A DNA stretch of 27,582 nucleotides from positions 1-27,582 of the forward strand of contig CALAUZ010000354.1 of the NCBI GenBank assembly GCA_937892105.1, read 5' to 3'. This stretch comes from an uncultured Fretibacterium sp. Its GTDB lineage: Bacteria > Synergistota > Synergistia > Synergistales > Aminobacteriaceae. The position numbers and the translations under genes were made by a program. This document shows, one piece after another, positions 1 to 7,345 of the stretch (its first letter is position 1; every line of letters begins with the position of its first letter). The notes beneath the pieces were generated by a model. That model saw only the letters and a list, made by a program, of their open reading frames with translations. It was not told where the DNA came from and did no database searches.

Positions 1-387
1 CACCTCCGGCTCTGCCGGCTGCTGTCCGACACGGCGGGAAATTGCACGGATTCTTGCCACGACCTCTTTTGTGTCAAACGGCTTGACAATATAGTCATCT
101 GCGCCGAGTCCCAGTCCAAGCACCTTATCGAATGTTTCCGATTTTGCGGTAATCATAATGATCGGCACATTCGACTTCTTGCGGATTTCACGGCAGACCT
201 GCAAGCCGTCCATGCCCGGAAGCATGACATCCAGCAGCACAATGTCATATTCAGTACTGCGGATCTTGTCCAGAGCTTCTTCACCGTCATAGGCGCAGTC
301 CACTTCCATATTGTCCTGCTCCAGGGAAAACATGATTCCCTTAACGATCAGTTTTTCATCATCAACGACCAATACTCTTACTGCCAT
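1..387 (-). CDS. Response regulator, receiver domain (partial, OmpR-like)
   Basis: The visible 129 residues are a complete receiver domain. The N-terminal VLVVDDE carries the acidic pocket, LLDVMLPGMDG carries the phospho-acceptor Asp, MITAK carries the switch Thr, and DYIVKPFD carries the conserved Lys. The sequence after the last helix (TKEVVARIRAISRR) is the linker style of OmpR/PhoB regulators rather than a stand-alone CheY, so a DNA-binding domain probably follows beyond the left edge. The start is ATG at 387 with GAGGAGAG about 8 bases upstream. It lies 104 bp downstream of fliY and has its own promoter, so it need not belong to the flagellar operon. The cognate kinase is not in the window. 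The family is certain; the OmpR subfamily is inferred from the linker. Confidence 0.88.
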   Translation of the reverse strand, partial: MAVRVLVVDDEKLIVKGIMFSLEQDNMEVDCAYDGEEALDKIRSTEYDIVLLDVMLPGMDGLQVCREIRKKSNVPIIMITAKSETFDKVLGLGLGADDYIVKPFDTKEVVARIRAISRRVGQQPAEPEV

Positions 388-439
388 GTTCCATCTCTCC
401 TCATCTTAAAAACATTCGACTTGGTTCAACATTGTTTTT

Positions 440-468
440 ATTATATAAGAAAGTCTTGTTTTAGACAA
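440..468 (-). promoter_or_regulatory. Sigma70-type promoter for the response regulator
   Basis: On the minus strand TTGTCT (463-468) is followed by a 17-base spacer and TATAAT (440-445). Hexamers and spacing are close to consensus. Transcription would start near 433 and leave a leader of about 45 bases before the ATG at 387. The -35 lies inside the hairpin at 451-474. Confidence 0.6.
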
Positions 469-474
469 GAACTT
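451..474 (-). terminator. Hairpin after fliY, possible end of the flagellar operon
   Basis: On the minus strand AAGTTCTTG, a 7-base loop and CAAGACTT form a stem of about 8 pairs with one bulge, 18 bases after the fliY stop. It is followed by TCTTATATAAT, which is only moderately U-rich. It could be a weak terminator, or only symmetry around the promoter that overlaps it. Confidence 0.3.
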
Positions 475-491
475 CTCAACGCCTTAAGCGG

Positions 492-1556
492 TTATTGCAG
501 TTTTGCCGCCCGTTCAGCAGGGCTGGCAATCTCCGTGATTCGTACGCCAAAGTTTTCATCAATAACGACAACTTCACCGTGCGCTATTAACTTTCCGTTC
601 ACGAGAATGTCAACAGGTTCGCCCGCCATCTTGTCCAGTTCAACGACAGCACCGGCTGTCAGGGCAAGTATCTCTGAGACGCTCTTCCTCGCTTTCCCAA
701 GCTCAACCGTAACACGAACAGGAATATCGGCAATAAGGTCTATGGGGCTGGGTGCTCCTCCTCCTCCTGAGCCTCCCAATGGCTGAAATGCGGCAGGCCT
801 AACATCAACCGCAGGGCCTGCGTTCTGTCTTCCTCCTCCCATACTTCCTCCGCCTCCCATAGGTGAATTGTCTGATGCCTGAGTCTGGGGCTGTTTCCCT
901 TCTAGGGCATCACGCATAAAACCCGCAATGTCCAGTGCGTTATCGAGCGTCAAGCATGTCCAGATGTTAAACGGTGTCAGGCTGTCAATTACTACATTAA
1001 CGGGACTGCACCAAATCTTTTTGTCGGCAGGTTCAAGCGACAACGCCCGCCAGTCATCTTCTCCAAGTGCCGAAGTCGTGTTCTCAGGCATTAACCTTCT
1101 TCCAGCAAGAAGCCCCGCAAGGCTCGTGAATGCAGCTCCAACTACCTGGCTCAAACCTTCCTGTGCCGCATTCCAGTACAAATCGCTGGGTTCGGGAATG
1201 TCAGCCCCTCCTCCGCCCATCATGAGATCTGCGAGGGTTAATGCTCCCTTCTGGTCAACCACAAGCGCAAGAGGACGGTCATCAAGCCCCCCAAAAGTTG
1301 TTGAGAACAGGAACGGAAGCTCTGAGAACTTTCCGCTGAACTCCTCCTGTGTCATGACTTCAGGATTTCCTACGCTGGTTGTAACGTTCTTTCCGGCAAG
1401 CATGTTAATAACGCTGTTCTCGGAATTTGCAAAAGTATCGGCTACTTTAGCGAGCTGTTCGGCATTAGCGTCTGAAATATCATCTGCGTCCCCAAAATCT
1501 CCTCCGCCTGAAAGAAGGGCGTTAATCTCATCGGGACTTAGCAAATCATCAGGCAT
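492..1556 (-). CDS. fliY: Flagellar motor switch protein FliY (CheC-like + FliN/SpoA)
   Basis: 354 residues. FliY/FliN builds the C-ring of the flagellar switch, and FliY also has a CheC-type domain that in Bacillus dephosphorylates CheY-P. Seen here: an N-terminal motif LLSPDEINALL of the kind that binds CheY-P, a CheC-like region (about 35-210), a Gly/Gln-rich linker rich in GGGG (about 220-270), and a C-terminal SpoA domain (about 275-350). Where CheC phosphatases have E-x-x-N, this protein reads Q-E-G-L-S, so the catalytic Asn seems lost and phosphatase activity is doubtful. ATG at 1556 follows AAAGGAGA; fliM ends 27 bp upstream. Length is close to the usual 370-380. FliN fused to a degenerate CheC domain would be an equally fair name. 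Confidence 0.9.
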   Translation of the reverse strand: MPDDLLSPDEINALLSGGGDFGDADDISDANAEQLAKVADTFANSENSVINMLAGKNVTTSVGNPEVMTQEEFSGKFSELPFLFSTTFGGLDDRPLALVVDQKGALTLADLMMGGGGADIPEPSDLYWNAAQEGLSQVVGAAFTSLAGLLAGRRLMPENTTSALGEDDWRALSLEPADKKIWCSPVNVVIDSLTPFNIWTCLTLDNALDIAGFMRDALEGKQPQTQASDNSPMGGGGSMGGGRQNAGPAVDVRPAAFQPLGGSGGGGAPSPIDLIADIPVRVTVELGKARKSVSEILALTAGAVVELDKMAGEPVDILVNGKLIAHGEVVVIDENFGVRITEIASPAERAAKLQ

Positions 1557-1583
1557 AAATTATTCTCTCCTTTCATGCAGTGT

Positions 1584-2603
1584 CTATTTATGTGCGTCTG
1601 CGTCTTCAGGAACAACCTGCGGCAATTCCTGAGTGAGTACTTTCGTGAGTTCGACGGCCATATGTCCATTGAGCGTGCCCGGGCGGGCCTTGAAGCGTAC
1701 CTGGTTGCCAACGCGGACATCAATATGCGAGTCTTTCAGCTCATCGAGTTTTATCACGTCCCCTGGCTGTAACGCATATACATCGCCAAGAGACAATACG
1801 GTGTGGCCAAGCTCCATCGCAAGCGGCATATTGACCTGCATAATTGAATTGTTGAGCCACGTCCTGACTTCATCGTCTCCCTTATGGCTTGTTGACGCGA
1901 ACCACTGCTGTGATGAAAGTCTGTCTATTATCGGCTCTATCAGGAAATACGGGAAGCACAAACTCACCATTCCTTCAACGTCCGAAACTCTCAGCTTCAT
2001 TATGACGACAAGAACCATATCACTCGGCGAGCATATCTGTACGAAGAATGGGTTGCTCTCCATGCTCTCGAACCTGAAACGCACATCGACAACAGTACTC
2101 CAGCTATCCTCCAGAAGTTCCAGTATCCTCATGATTACGCGCTCAATTACTGTCTTTTCTATGTCGGTGAGTTCCCTTATATTCCCCGTGAAAGTCCCGC
2201 GCCCTCCCAGCATTCTGTCTATTATCGTGAAGACTAACGCCGGATTAATCTCGATGAGCATACTTCCCTCGAACGGGTGCATTTCTATGAGGCCGATTAC
2301 TGTAGGCTGAACCATATAGTTCACAAATTCCTCATATGCAAGCTGTTCAACCGAAGCTATTTCCGCCGACACAATTGAACGTATCAGTGTCGATAACACC
2401 GTAGTCATCTGCCTGGCAAACGACTCATGTATCATCTGGATAGCACGGAGCTGGTCTTTGCTGAACTTGTCGGGACGCTTGAAGTCGTATACCTTGAGTT
2501 TGGCATATTCGTCAGCCTTAGCGGCGATTTCGTCAATATTCGCGCCGCTGGAGATTGACTTCATTAACGCATCTATTGCGTCCTGTGATAATACATCGGG
2601 CAT
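1584..2603 (-). CDS. fliM: Flagellar motor switch protein FliM
   Basis: 339 residues, normal FliM length. FliM is the middle part of the C-ring, binds CheY-P at its N-terminus and contacts FliG. The N-terminus VLSQDAIDALM is the CheY-P-binding peptide. A CheC-like middle domain follows (about 45-230, with the GGRGTF loop seen in FliM), then a SpoA domain at the C-terminus (about 255-330, with LGDVYALQPGDVIKLD). ATG at 2603 follows GAGG directly after the fliL stop, 13 bp away, which suggests translational coupling. It lies between fliL and fliY, the usual order. Confidence 0.96.
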   Translation of the reverse strand: MPDVLSQDAIDALMKSISSGANIDEIAAKADEYAKLKVYDFKRPDKFSKDQLRAIQMIHESFARQMTTVLSTLIRSIVSAEIASVEQLAYEEFVNYMVQPTVIGLIEMHPFEGSMLIEINPALVFTIIDRMLGGRGTFTGNIRELTDIEKTVIERVIMRILELLEDSWSTVVDVRFRFESMESNPFFVQICSPSDMVLVVIMKLRVSDVEGMVSLCFPYFLIEPIIDRLSSQQWFASTSHKGDDEVRTWLNNSIMQVNMPLAMELGHTVLSLGDVYALQPGDVIKLDELKDSHIDVRVGNQVRFKARPGTLNGHMAVELTKVLTQELPQVVPEDADAHK

Positions 2604-2616
2604 TTCGTCAAGCCTC

Positions 2617-3072
2617 TTACTGCAAAACTATGCTCTCGAAGAGTACGTTCACTATTGGAGCCTCGCCGCCGACATCTGGAAGCATACGGTTCAACGAGCG
2701 TTTTATGTCGCCCGCAAACTGCAAAGTTCCTTCCGCGCTGGTAAGATCGTCATATACTCTGTCTTTCACAAGCATGAAGACCTCGTTGCGTATCCTCATG
2801 AGCCAGCCTGGTGTCTGAATGAGTGCTGATGCGCCCTCCTTCTCGGTAAGCTCAAGAGACAGTCCAAAGCTGATTACGTGTCTTCCTGCGCCTGCCAGGT
2901 TGCTGGTGAACTCGCCGATTGAGACTATTGGGCCTGGTTCCTGGACTACTTTGCCTGTGCCTACCGCGTTGTCGTCCTGCGGGGCCATCGTTCGGCCAAG
3001 TATAAGTCCTCCGCCGAAACCTGCTCCGAACATTACCAGTCCTACTACTGCAAAAATTAGTATGCGCTTCAA
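2617..3072 (-). CDS. fliL: Flagellar basal body-associated protein FliL
   Basis: 151 residues. FliL is a single-pass inner membrane protein that surrounds and stabilises the MotAB stator. One N-terminal membrane helix (about 4-27, rich in Gly) is followed by a periplasmic domain (about 45-151) with the stretch ISFGLSLEL and a C-terminal V-x-V-L-F-E end typical of the family. The start appears to be TTG at 3072, about 10 bases after AGGAGG; no ATG is available in frame near this site. The gene normally follows motB, but here four small toxin-antitoxin genes intervene. Confidence 0.92.
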   Translation of the reverse strand: MKRILIFAVVGLVMFGAGFGGGLILGRTMAPQDDNAVGTGKVVQEPGPIVSIGEFTSNLAGAGRHVISFGLSLELTEKEGASALIQTPGWLMRIRNEVFMLVKDRVYDDLTSAEGTLQFAGDIKRSLNRMLPDVGGEAPIVNVLFESIVLQ

Positions 3073-3099
3073 GTTCGATTTTCCTCCTGAATTTCAAAT

Positions 3100-3291
3100 C
3101 TAAAATATTGGCGGAATGCCTGCTTCCCTGCACAGTATATTAGCTTCAAGTCTGGTGAATGTGCTGTGCCTTCCTACAGGAATGCGCCTTCCCTTCGCAT
3201 TAACGAATATGCTGTGATTGCCCCCTTCGCGCTCGAATAAAACTCCGCACTTCCTGAAATATCTGATAATATCCCTTCTTTTAACAGACAT
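3100..3291 (-). CDS. hicA: HicA-type mRNA interferase toxin, second copy
   Basis: 63 residues, normal for HicA. HicA toxins have a small dsRNA-binding-like fold and cleave mRNA using one His. Here the segment is REGGNHSIF with His26, and the C-terminus is ANILCREAGIPPIF. Start is ATG at 3291, giving MSVKRR as in the other copy; an upstream in-frame ATG (3315) would add eight residues inside hicB and is less likely. It overlaps its hicB by 11 bp, exactly as in the other pair. By my count 33 of 63 residues match the first copy. It sits 27 bp upstream of fliL. Family call is firm; toxicity is untested. Confidence 0.85.
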   Translation of the reverse strand: MSVKRRDIIRYFRKCGVLFEREGGNHSIFVNAKGRRIPVGRHSTFTRLEANILCREAGIPPIF

Positions 3292-3523
3292 TTGCAAGTA
3301 AAGCCTCTTTCTCAATCATTATAGAGATGGGCTTCACTGTGAAAGGCAAGCTGGGAATTTCTTCACCGTCCTCATAATACGCAAGTGCCATCTCACGCGC
3401 GGCATCTTTCAGCATATACTCGCATTCATCAAGGTCTTTGCCTGATGTGATTACGTTAGGCCACTCCAATAGCTGACCCATATACCCTTCCTCAAGTTTC
3501 GTATAGCACGCTGTAAACTGCAC
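3281..3523 (-). CDS. hicB: HicB-type antitoxin, second copy
   Basis: 80 residues. HicB antitoxins bind and block HicA. The start used here is GTG at 3523, giving VQFTACY followed by GYMGQLLEWPNVIT, which lines up with the usual HicB beginning (beta strand, then Y-x-x-x-x-P-x-x-x-T). A strong AAAGGAGGAG lies about 8 bases before this GTG. The reading frame is open upstream to 3607, but that extension would translate the ribosome binding site itself (A-K-G-G-E) and is probably not used. There is no C-terminal ribbon-helix-helix or helix-turn-helix domain, so this short HicB may not repress its own gene. It follows hicA copy 1 after 50 bp. Confidence 0.82.
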   Translation of the reverse strand: MQFTACYTKLEEGYMGQLLEWPNVITSGKDLDECEYMLKDAAREMALAYYEDGEEIPSLPFTVKPISIMIEKEALLANVC

Positions 3524-3549
3524 TCTATATTCTCCTCCTTTAGCGTTTC
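3504..3549 (-). repeat. 46-bp perfect direct repeat, copy A (before hicB copy 2)
   Basis: Identical over 46 bases to 3999-4044. On the minus strand it reads GAAACGCTAA, then AAGGAGGAG, a short spacer, the GTG start and the first seven codons of hicB. The GAAACGCTAA part equals the end of motB (Lys-Arg-stop), but here there is no motB, so it is a relic carried by a duplication. Confidence 0.9.
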
Positions 3550-3573
3550 TGTAGTCCGTTCGTATCGCAATGT

Positions 3574-3765
3574 CTAAAATATTGCCGGTACACCAGCGTC
3601 CCTGCACAATATGTTGGCCGTAATTCTGTCAAAAATATTATGACGTTTTATCGCTGTTGCTCTCCCATCTTCGTGAACATAAAAGCTGTGGCGTTTTCCC
3701 TCGCGTTTCAAATAGAAACCGCACTGTTCCATATGCCTTATGAGTTCCCTGCGCTTAACTGACAT
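3574..3765 (-). CDS. hicA: HicA-type mRNA interferase toxin, first copy
   Basis: 63 residues, same length and layout as the second copy. MSVKRRELIRHMEQCGFYLKR is truncated here to its key parts: MSVKRR start, then REGKRHSFYV with the likely catalytic His26, and ANILCRDAGVPAIF at the end. ATG at 3765 overlaps the hicB stop by 11 bp (translational coupling). No separate promoter or strong ribosome binding site is visible, so expression should depend on hicB translation and on the motAB transcript. Confidence 0.85.
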   Translation of the reverse strand: MSVKRRELIRHMEQCGFYLKREGKRHSFYVHEDGRATAIKRHNIFDRITANILCRDAGVPAIF

Positions 3766-4018
3766 GTACCATCAATGCCTCTTCCTCAGCCGGTACACAT
3801 TCAGGCGCAACAGATACTGATACAGGCTCAAGAATAAGCGGAGTATACGGAATTTTTCGGCCGTCTTCCTCGTAGATTTCCGCCATTTCTCCCGCAGCCT
3901 CAAGGAGAAGTTCACGGCAGTCATCAAGATTATCTCCTTCTGTAATAACTCCCGGCCATTCCAGCAGCTTCCCCATGTATCCATGTTCTAACTTCCGGTA
4001 GCACGCTGTAAACTGCAC
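3755..4018 (-). CDS. hicB: HicB-type antitoxin, first copy
   Basis: 87 residues from GTG at 4018. VQFTACY, then GYMGKLLEWPGVIT and an acidic helix (EAAGEMAEIYEEDG) form a standard short HicB domain. About 41 of the first 66 residues match the second copy; the C-terminal tails differ. The motB stop codon TAA overlaps the AAAGGAGGAG ribosome binding site for this gene (16 bp between motB stop and GTG), so it is probably coupled to motB. An in-frame ATG at 4066 would start inside motB and is disfavoured. No DNA-binding domain is seen. Confidence 0.84.
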   Translation of the reverse strand: MQFTACYRKLEHGYMGKLLEWPGVITEGDNLDDCRELLLEAAGEMAEIYEEDGRKIPYTPLILEPVSVSVAPECVPAEEEALMVHVS

Positions 4019-4044
4019 TCTATATTCTCCTCCTTTAGCGTTTC
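3999..4044 (-). repeat. 46-bp perfect direct repeat, copy B (motB end / hicB copy 1)
   Basis: The partner of 3504-3549, 495 bp away. In this copy the first ten bases really are the 3' end of motB. The unit between the repeat starts matches one hicBA module, so the repeats mark a tandem duplication. Confidence 0.9.
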
Positions 4045-4763
4045 GGATACTGTGACAGAAACACAATCTCTACCCGCCGGTTTAACGCCCTGTGTTCGCT
4101 CGTATCGTTGGGGACTATGGGCTGTGCAGAACTGAAACCTGTTGCCTGTAGCTTCACTGGGTCAAATCCCCCCTCATGCTCCATATAGCTGGCAACTGCC
4201 GCCGCCCTCATCGCACTCAGCCCCCAGTTGTCGCGGTATATTCCTCCCCTCAGCACTCCTGAGTCCGTATGGCCTTCTACCGCCGCAAACGGCACTCTGT
4301 CCCTCACTAGCTCCGAAATCTTGTACAGTGCCCTCCGCCCTTCCGGCCTGAGTTCCGCGCTTCCTGGCATGAACATAAACTGATCGCTTATTGATACGGC
4401 AACTCCCCTCTGGTTTATTGAAACCTGTATATCCCTCGTAAGGTTCTCGGAACGCAAAAACGAATTCAGCGTATATGCTACATGCCTCGTATCTATCTCC
4501 ACACGTTCACTCGCGCCGGGACTTGTCCCGACTTCACCGCTTCTGTTGGGGTCAGTAGATTCCTCTGTCGTTACGCCGCCTTTAAGCACTCCAAGAGAGC
4601 CACGCAATGACAGCAAGGCTTTCTGGAATTTCTGCGAGTCGATTGATGACATTGCAAACAACAGTATGAAGAAGCACAGTATAAGCGTAACCATGTCTCC
4701 ATACGTCCCCATGTAGAACGGGGCGGATAATCCTGGTTCTTCGGGTTTCTTCTGACGCGCCAT
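4035..4763 (-). CDS. motB: Flagellar stator protein MotB
   Basis: 242 residues. MotB anchors the proton-driven stator to peptidoglycan. The N-terminus has a basic cytoplasmic stretch, then TYGDMVTLILCFFILLFAMS, in which Asp23 is the expected proton-carrying residue of the single membrane helix. A plug/linker follows, then an OmpA-like peptidoglycan-binding domain (about 125-240) with VEGHTDSG and ALNRRVEIVFL. The ATG at 4763 uses AGGAGG located inside the last codons of motA, 3 bp after its stop, so the two are coupled. Proton rather than sodium use is not decided by sequence alone. Confidence 0.95.
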   Translation of the reverse strand: MARQKKPEEPGLSAPFYMGTYGDMVTLILCFFILLFAMSSIDSQKFQKALLSLRGSLGVLKGGVTTEESTDPNRSGEVGTSPGASERVEIDTRHVAYTLNSFLRSENLTRDIQVSINQRGVAVSISDQFMFMPGSAELRPEGRRALYKISELVRDRVPFAAVEGHTDSGVLRGGIYRDNWGLSAMRAAAVASYMEHEGGFDPVKLQATGFSSAQPIVPNDTSEHRALNRRVEIVFLSQYPKR

Positions 4764-4766
4764 CGT

Positions 4767-5540
4767 TTAGCCCTCCTCCTGGTTGAAGGCTTCTCGCATT
4801 GCTGGAGGCAGATAGACCTTGAGTTTCTCCTCGACTATACGGGGGTTCTCGCCTGCCTGTATCGCAAGTATTCCCTCAACCATAAGCTCCATCGATTTCA
4901 CTTCCTGAGCTGAACGGGCCGCAAGCTTCTTGCTCACCGGCGATCCGAACATGTTGGCCATCATTGAGCCGTACATCGTCGTTATGAGCGCAACAGCCAT
5001 TCCTGGCCCAAGAGCGTTCACGTCCTGAAGGTTTCCAAGCATTGCTATAAGACCGATAAGAGTCCCTATCATTCCGAATGACGGCGCAAACTCCGTAAGG
5101 TTGTCGAAAACTGCTTTGTTCGCACTGTGCCTGTCCTCAAAGTTCCCTATTTCTGTGTCCAGTATTGCTCTCACAAGTTCAGGGTCTGTCCCGTCAACAA
5201 CAAGCTGTATCGCCTTCCTCATGAAGTCGCTGTCAACTTCCGCAACATCTGCCTCAAGCGATAAAAGCCCCTCACGCCTCGCCTTCTCCGCAAAACTCAC
5301 TATCATCTGAACCATTCCTACCAGGTCTGGCTCTTGGAACATAAATACATTCTTCATGCAGCCGCCGATCGCTTTCAATCTGTCGCCAGGATTGGAAATT
5401 ATCGTTGCTCCGATTGCCCCTCCGATTGTGATCATCAATGAGGGAACGTCAAAGTATGCCCCTATGTTTCCACCCGAAGCCATTGACGCTATAACCAAAA
5501 TCCATGTTGCCAGAAATCCTATGAGACTTGTTAAATCCAA
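4767..5540 (-). CDS. motA: Flagellar stator protein MotA
   Basis: 257 residues, normal MotA length. MotA forms the ion channel with MotB and pushes on FliG. The sequence starts MDLTSLIGFLATW, has four hydrophobic segments (about 5-22, 30-50, 150-170 and 180-200), and shows the conserved PSFGMIGTLIGLI with the Pro next to the channel, then the loop with MYGSMMANMFGSPV. The start codon is TTG at 5540 with GAGGTG 8 bases upstream. flbD ends 24 bp upstream. Confidence 0.95.
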   Translation of the reverse strand: MDLTSLIGFLATWILVIASMASGGNIGAYFDVPSLMITIGGAIGATIISNPGDRLKAIGGCMKNVFMFQEPDLVGMVQMIVSFAEKARREGLLSLEADVAEVDSDFMRKAIQLVVDGTDPELVRAILDTEIGNFEDRHSANKAVFDNLTEFAPSFGMIGTLIGLIAMLGNLQDVNALGPGMAVALITTMYGSMMANMFGSPVSKKLAARSAQEVKSMELMVEGILAIQAGENPRIVEEKLKVYLPPAMREAFNQEEG

Positions 5541-5564
5541 AGTGTATACACCTCTGCCGTTGTT

Positions 5565-5783
5565 TTATTCTGATTCGTCTGCCGTATTTGCGATTATGCA
5601 GGTATACCCCGCCGCTTTCCTGAAGGCTATAATCTTCCTGTACACGTCCTTCACCTTTTCGCGCACTACGTACCTGTGCCCGTTAAGCAGACGCAGAACA
5701 GTGTCCGGCGTTACGTCTATAGTTTCTATCATGTCGGAATTGAGCAGGAATGCTTCCCCGTTCAGACGATGTACTTCAATCAT
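5565..5783 (-). CDS. flbD: FlbD family flagellar protein
   Basis: 72 residues, the usual FlbD size. The N-terminus MIEVHRLNGEAFLLNSDMIETIDVTPDTVLRLLNG has the FlbD pattern (I-x-x-x-x-L-N-G-x-x-x-x-x-N-x-x-x-I-E-x-x-x-x-x-P-D-T), broken here only for description. The biochemical role of this small protein is not settled; it is linked to flagellar operons ahead of motAB in spirochaetes and Firmicutes, as here. It is the first gene of the minus-strand operon. No good ribosome binding site is seen before ATG at 5783. Confidence 0.9.
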   Translation of the reverse strand: MIEVHRLNGEAFLLNSDMIETIDVTPDTVLRLLNGHRYVVREKVKDVYRKIIAFRKAAGYTCIIANTADESE

Positions 5784-5948
5784 TATATTACAACGCCAGC
5801 CCTTCGTTTGAAATTATGTACCCCTGCCGTGAAAAACAAAGCAGTAAAAGTATTATGGGATAATCAGTCTAATATTATACGATTTTGAGGGCAAAAAGCG
5901 ATAAAATAATCACACGAAAATTTTTGCAGGAGGTGCATAATTTACACC
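5784..5948. promoter_or_regulatory. Divergent promoter region between flbD and the GAF-like gene
   Basis: 165 bp, AT-rich, feeding transcription both ways. On the plus strand TACGATTT (5878-5885), 11 bases and AGCGATAA (5897-5904) resemble a sigma28 flagellar promoter (TAAAGTTT-N11-GCCGATAA) with several mismatches. On the minus strand TATAAT occurs at 5874-5879, but without a convincing -35. Both assignments are weak. Confidence 0.3.
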
Positions 5949-7334
5949 ATGCCAGAAAATATCAATGAACTGTACAATCGGATAGACTTTCTCATTAACG
6001 GAGGTGCGGTGAAAGCCTTGACCGACTTCCTGGACGAGAAGGGCTTAAAGGCTCTAATCGCTGAACCAAGCAATCCTGGAACATTGAATGTCATTGACGC
6101 AGCAGGCATAGTTCCGCAATCGCTCACCCTGAAGGACGAAATTACGCGCCTGTTCTCCCCTGTCATCGCTAAGGAACAGTACGAAATCGAATACGCCGAA
6201 GGTTCTGAAGCATGGCAGGGCGTTGTCAGGATACGCGGTTCACAATGGGAAGTATATATTCTCCTCAAGGACAAGCCGTCAAGCCCAGAAGCACTCATGA
6301 ATGACCTGAAGCCTTACGCCGGATTAATCATGTTATGGGAGACATCGCGCAAGATTTCTGAGACGGAGAAGAAGCTGTCGCGCCTGTCGTATATGATACT
6401 CGCAACAAAAAACACATTAGCTTCAATATTTGAGCCAATGCCGTTGCAGTACTTTGCGTCATTCCTCGCAGATGTCTTGCAGGAGAGCCTGTTCCCAAAG
6501 TCAATCGCAATTCTCAGAGACGAGGGAAGCTACCTTTCGGTCTTCAACGGAAAAGCAGACAATATTCCGGAACGCAAAGGAATTTACGCCGAGCAAATTC
6601 TCCCTCCAAACCCCGTCATCGTAAAGGACACTTCACCCGTTGAGATTGTTCTTCCTGTGGCTGAAGGTGAATGCAGGCTGTTCTGTCTCATTCAGTGGGA
6701 TAATCTTCCCGATGACCAGACGATGAATTTCCTTGAGCTTCTGGGCAATCTCGCTGTCCGTGCAATCGCAATCAACAATCTACGCGCAAAGTCAATGCAG
6801 GCTGAAGCAAATATTTCCACTGGAGAATTCACGGTTCTGTCGCTCTCGAACGTCCTCAAAGTGCTGCGAGGAGCAGAGGATAAGGGAAAATTCTTCTCAC
6901 TTCTTGCCGACATATTCATGGAACAGAGCCGAATGCAGAACTGTATACTCGCTTCGTGGAACAAAACACGCAACGGTTACACCCTCACAGAACGGAGGAC
7001 AGGACACATAAAGGTTGACGCAGACCCGACGCTTCTGGCCTCACCTGAAGGGCCGATACAGAGCGTGAAAGTCAGCGAGGCTCATTACGTACTTTCAGAT
7101 ATCAGCCCTGACGGAGTGTTCAGGTCATGGGGGCTTGCGGGCTGTCCGTGGAAGAACGTGTTTAAGGAAGCGGCGGCAAAATACATCTTCCCAGTCTGCG
7201 ATGACAATTCACTCGTAGGGATAGTTGCGCTTGGTGCAGGTCAGGGAGGCAGAGTTGCGCTTGACCGTTCACAGCTGGCATCATTACAGCTTATTGCTCA
7301 GTTTGCGGCCTATGAGTTCAGGCGTTTCGAGTAA
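5949..7334 (+). CDS. Uncharacterised protein, possible tandem GAF domains
   Basis: 461 residues, soluble, with no signal peptide or membrane helix. I do not recognise a named family. Two alpha/beta blocks at about 155-290 and 320-458 have GAF-like features: each begins with a helix containing a F-x-x-x-L-x-D-x-x-x-E/Q-x-x pattern (ASFLADVLQESL; SLLADIFMEQS) and ends with a strand such as IVALGAGQGG before a long C-terminal helix. The first 140 residues form a separate alpha/beta region. No kinase, GGDEF or DNA-binding output domain is attached. ATG at 5949 lies 14 bases after AGGAGG, slightly far. dxs starts 11 bp after its stop. A ligand-sensing role is only an inference. Confidence 0.6.
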   Translation: MPENINELYNRIDFLINGGAVKALTDFLDEKGLKALIAEPSNPGTLNVIDAAGIVPQSLTLKDEITRLFSPVIAKEQYEIEYAEGSEAWQGVVRIRGSQWEVYILLKDKPSSPEALMNDLKPYAGLIMLWETSRKISETEKKLSRLSYMILATKNTLASIFEPMPLQYFASFLADVLQESLFPKSIAILRDEGSYLSVFNGKADNIPERKGIYAEQILPPNPVIVKDTSPVEIVLPVAEGECRLFCLIQWDNLPDDQTMNFLELLGNLAVRAIAINNLRAKSMQAEANISTGEFTVLSLSNVLKVLRGAEDKGKFFSLLADIFMEQSRMQNCILASWNKTRNGYTLTERRTGHIKVDADPTLLASPEGPIQSVKVSEAHYVLSDISPDGVFRSWGLAGCPWKNVFKEAAAKYIFPVCDDNSLVGIVALGAGQGGRVALDRSQLASLQLIAQFAAYEFRRFE

Positions 7335-7345
7335 TTGTATGCGAT

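Noticed and set aside
928..1632. Long open frame on the plus strand opposite fliY (234 codons)
   Set aside because: It lies antisense to a confident fliY, has no ribosome binding site and its product is Ser-rich without any family pattern.
3281..3607. hicB starting at ATG 3607 (108 residues)
   Set aside because: The extension overlaps hicA copy 1 and would encode the ribosome binding site; GTG at 3523 fits the HicB family start and the parallel copy.
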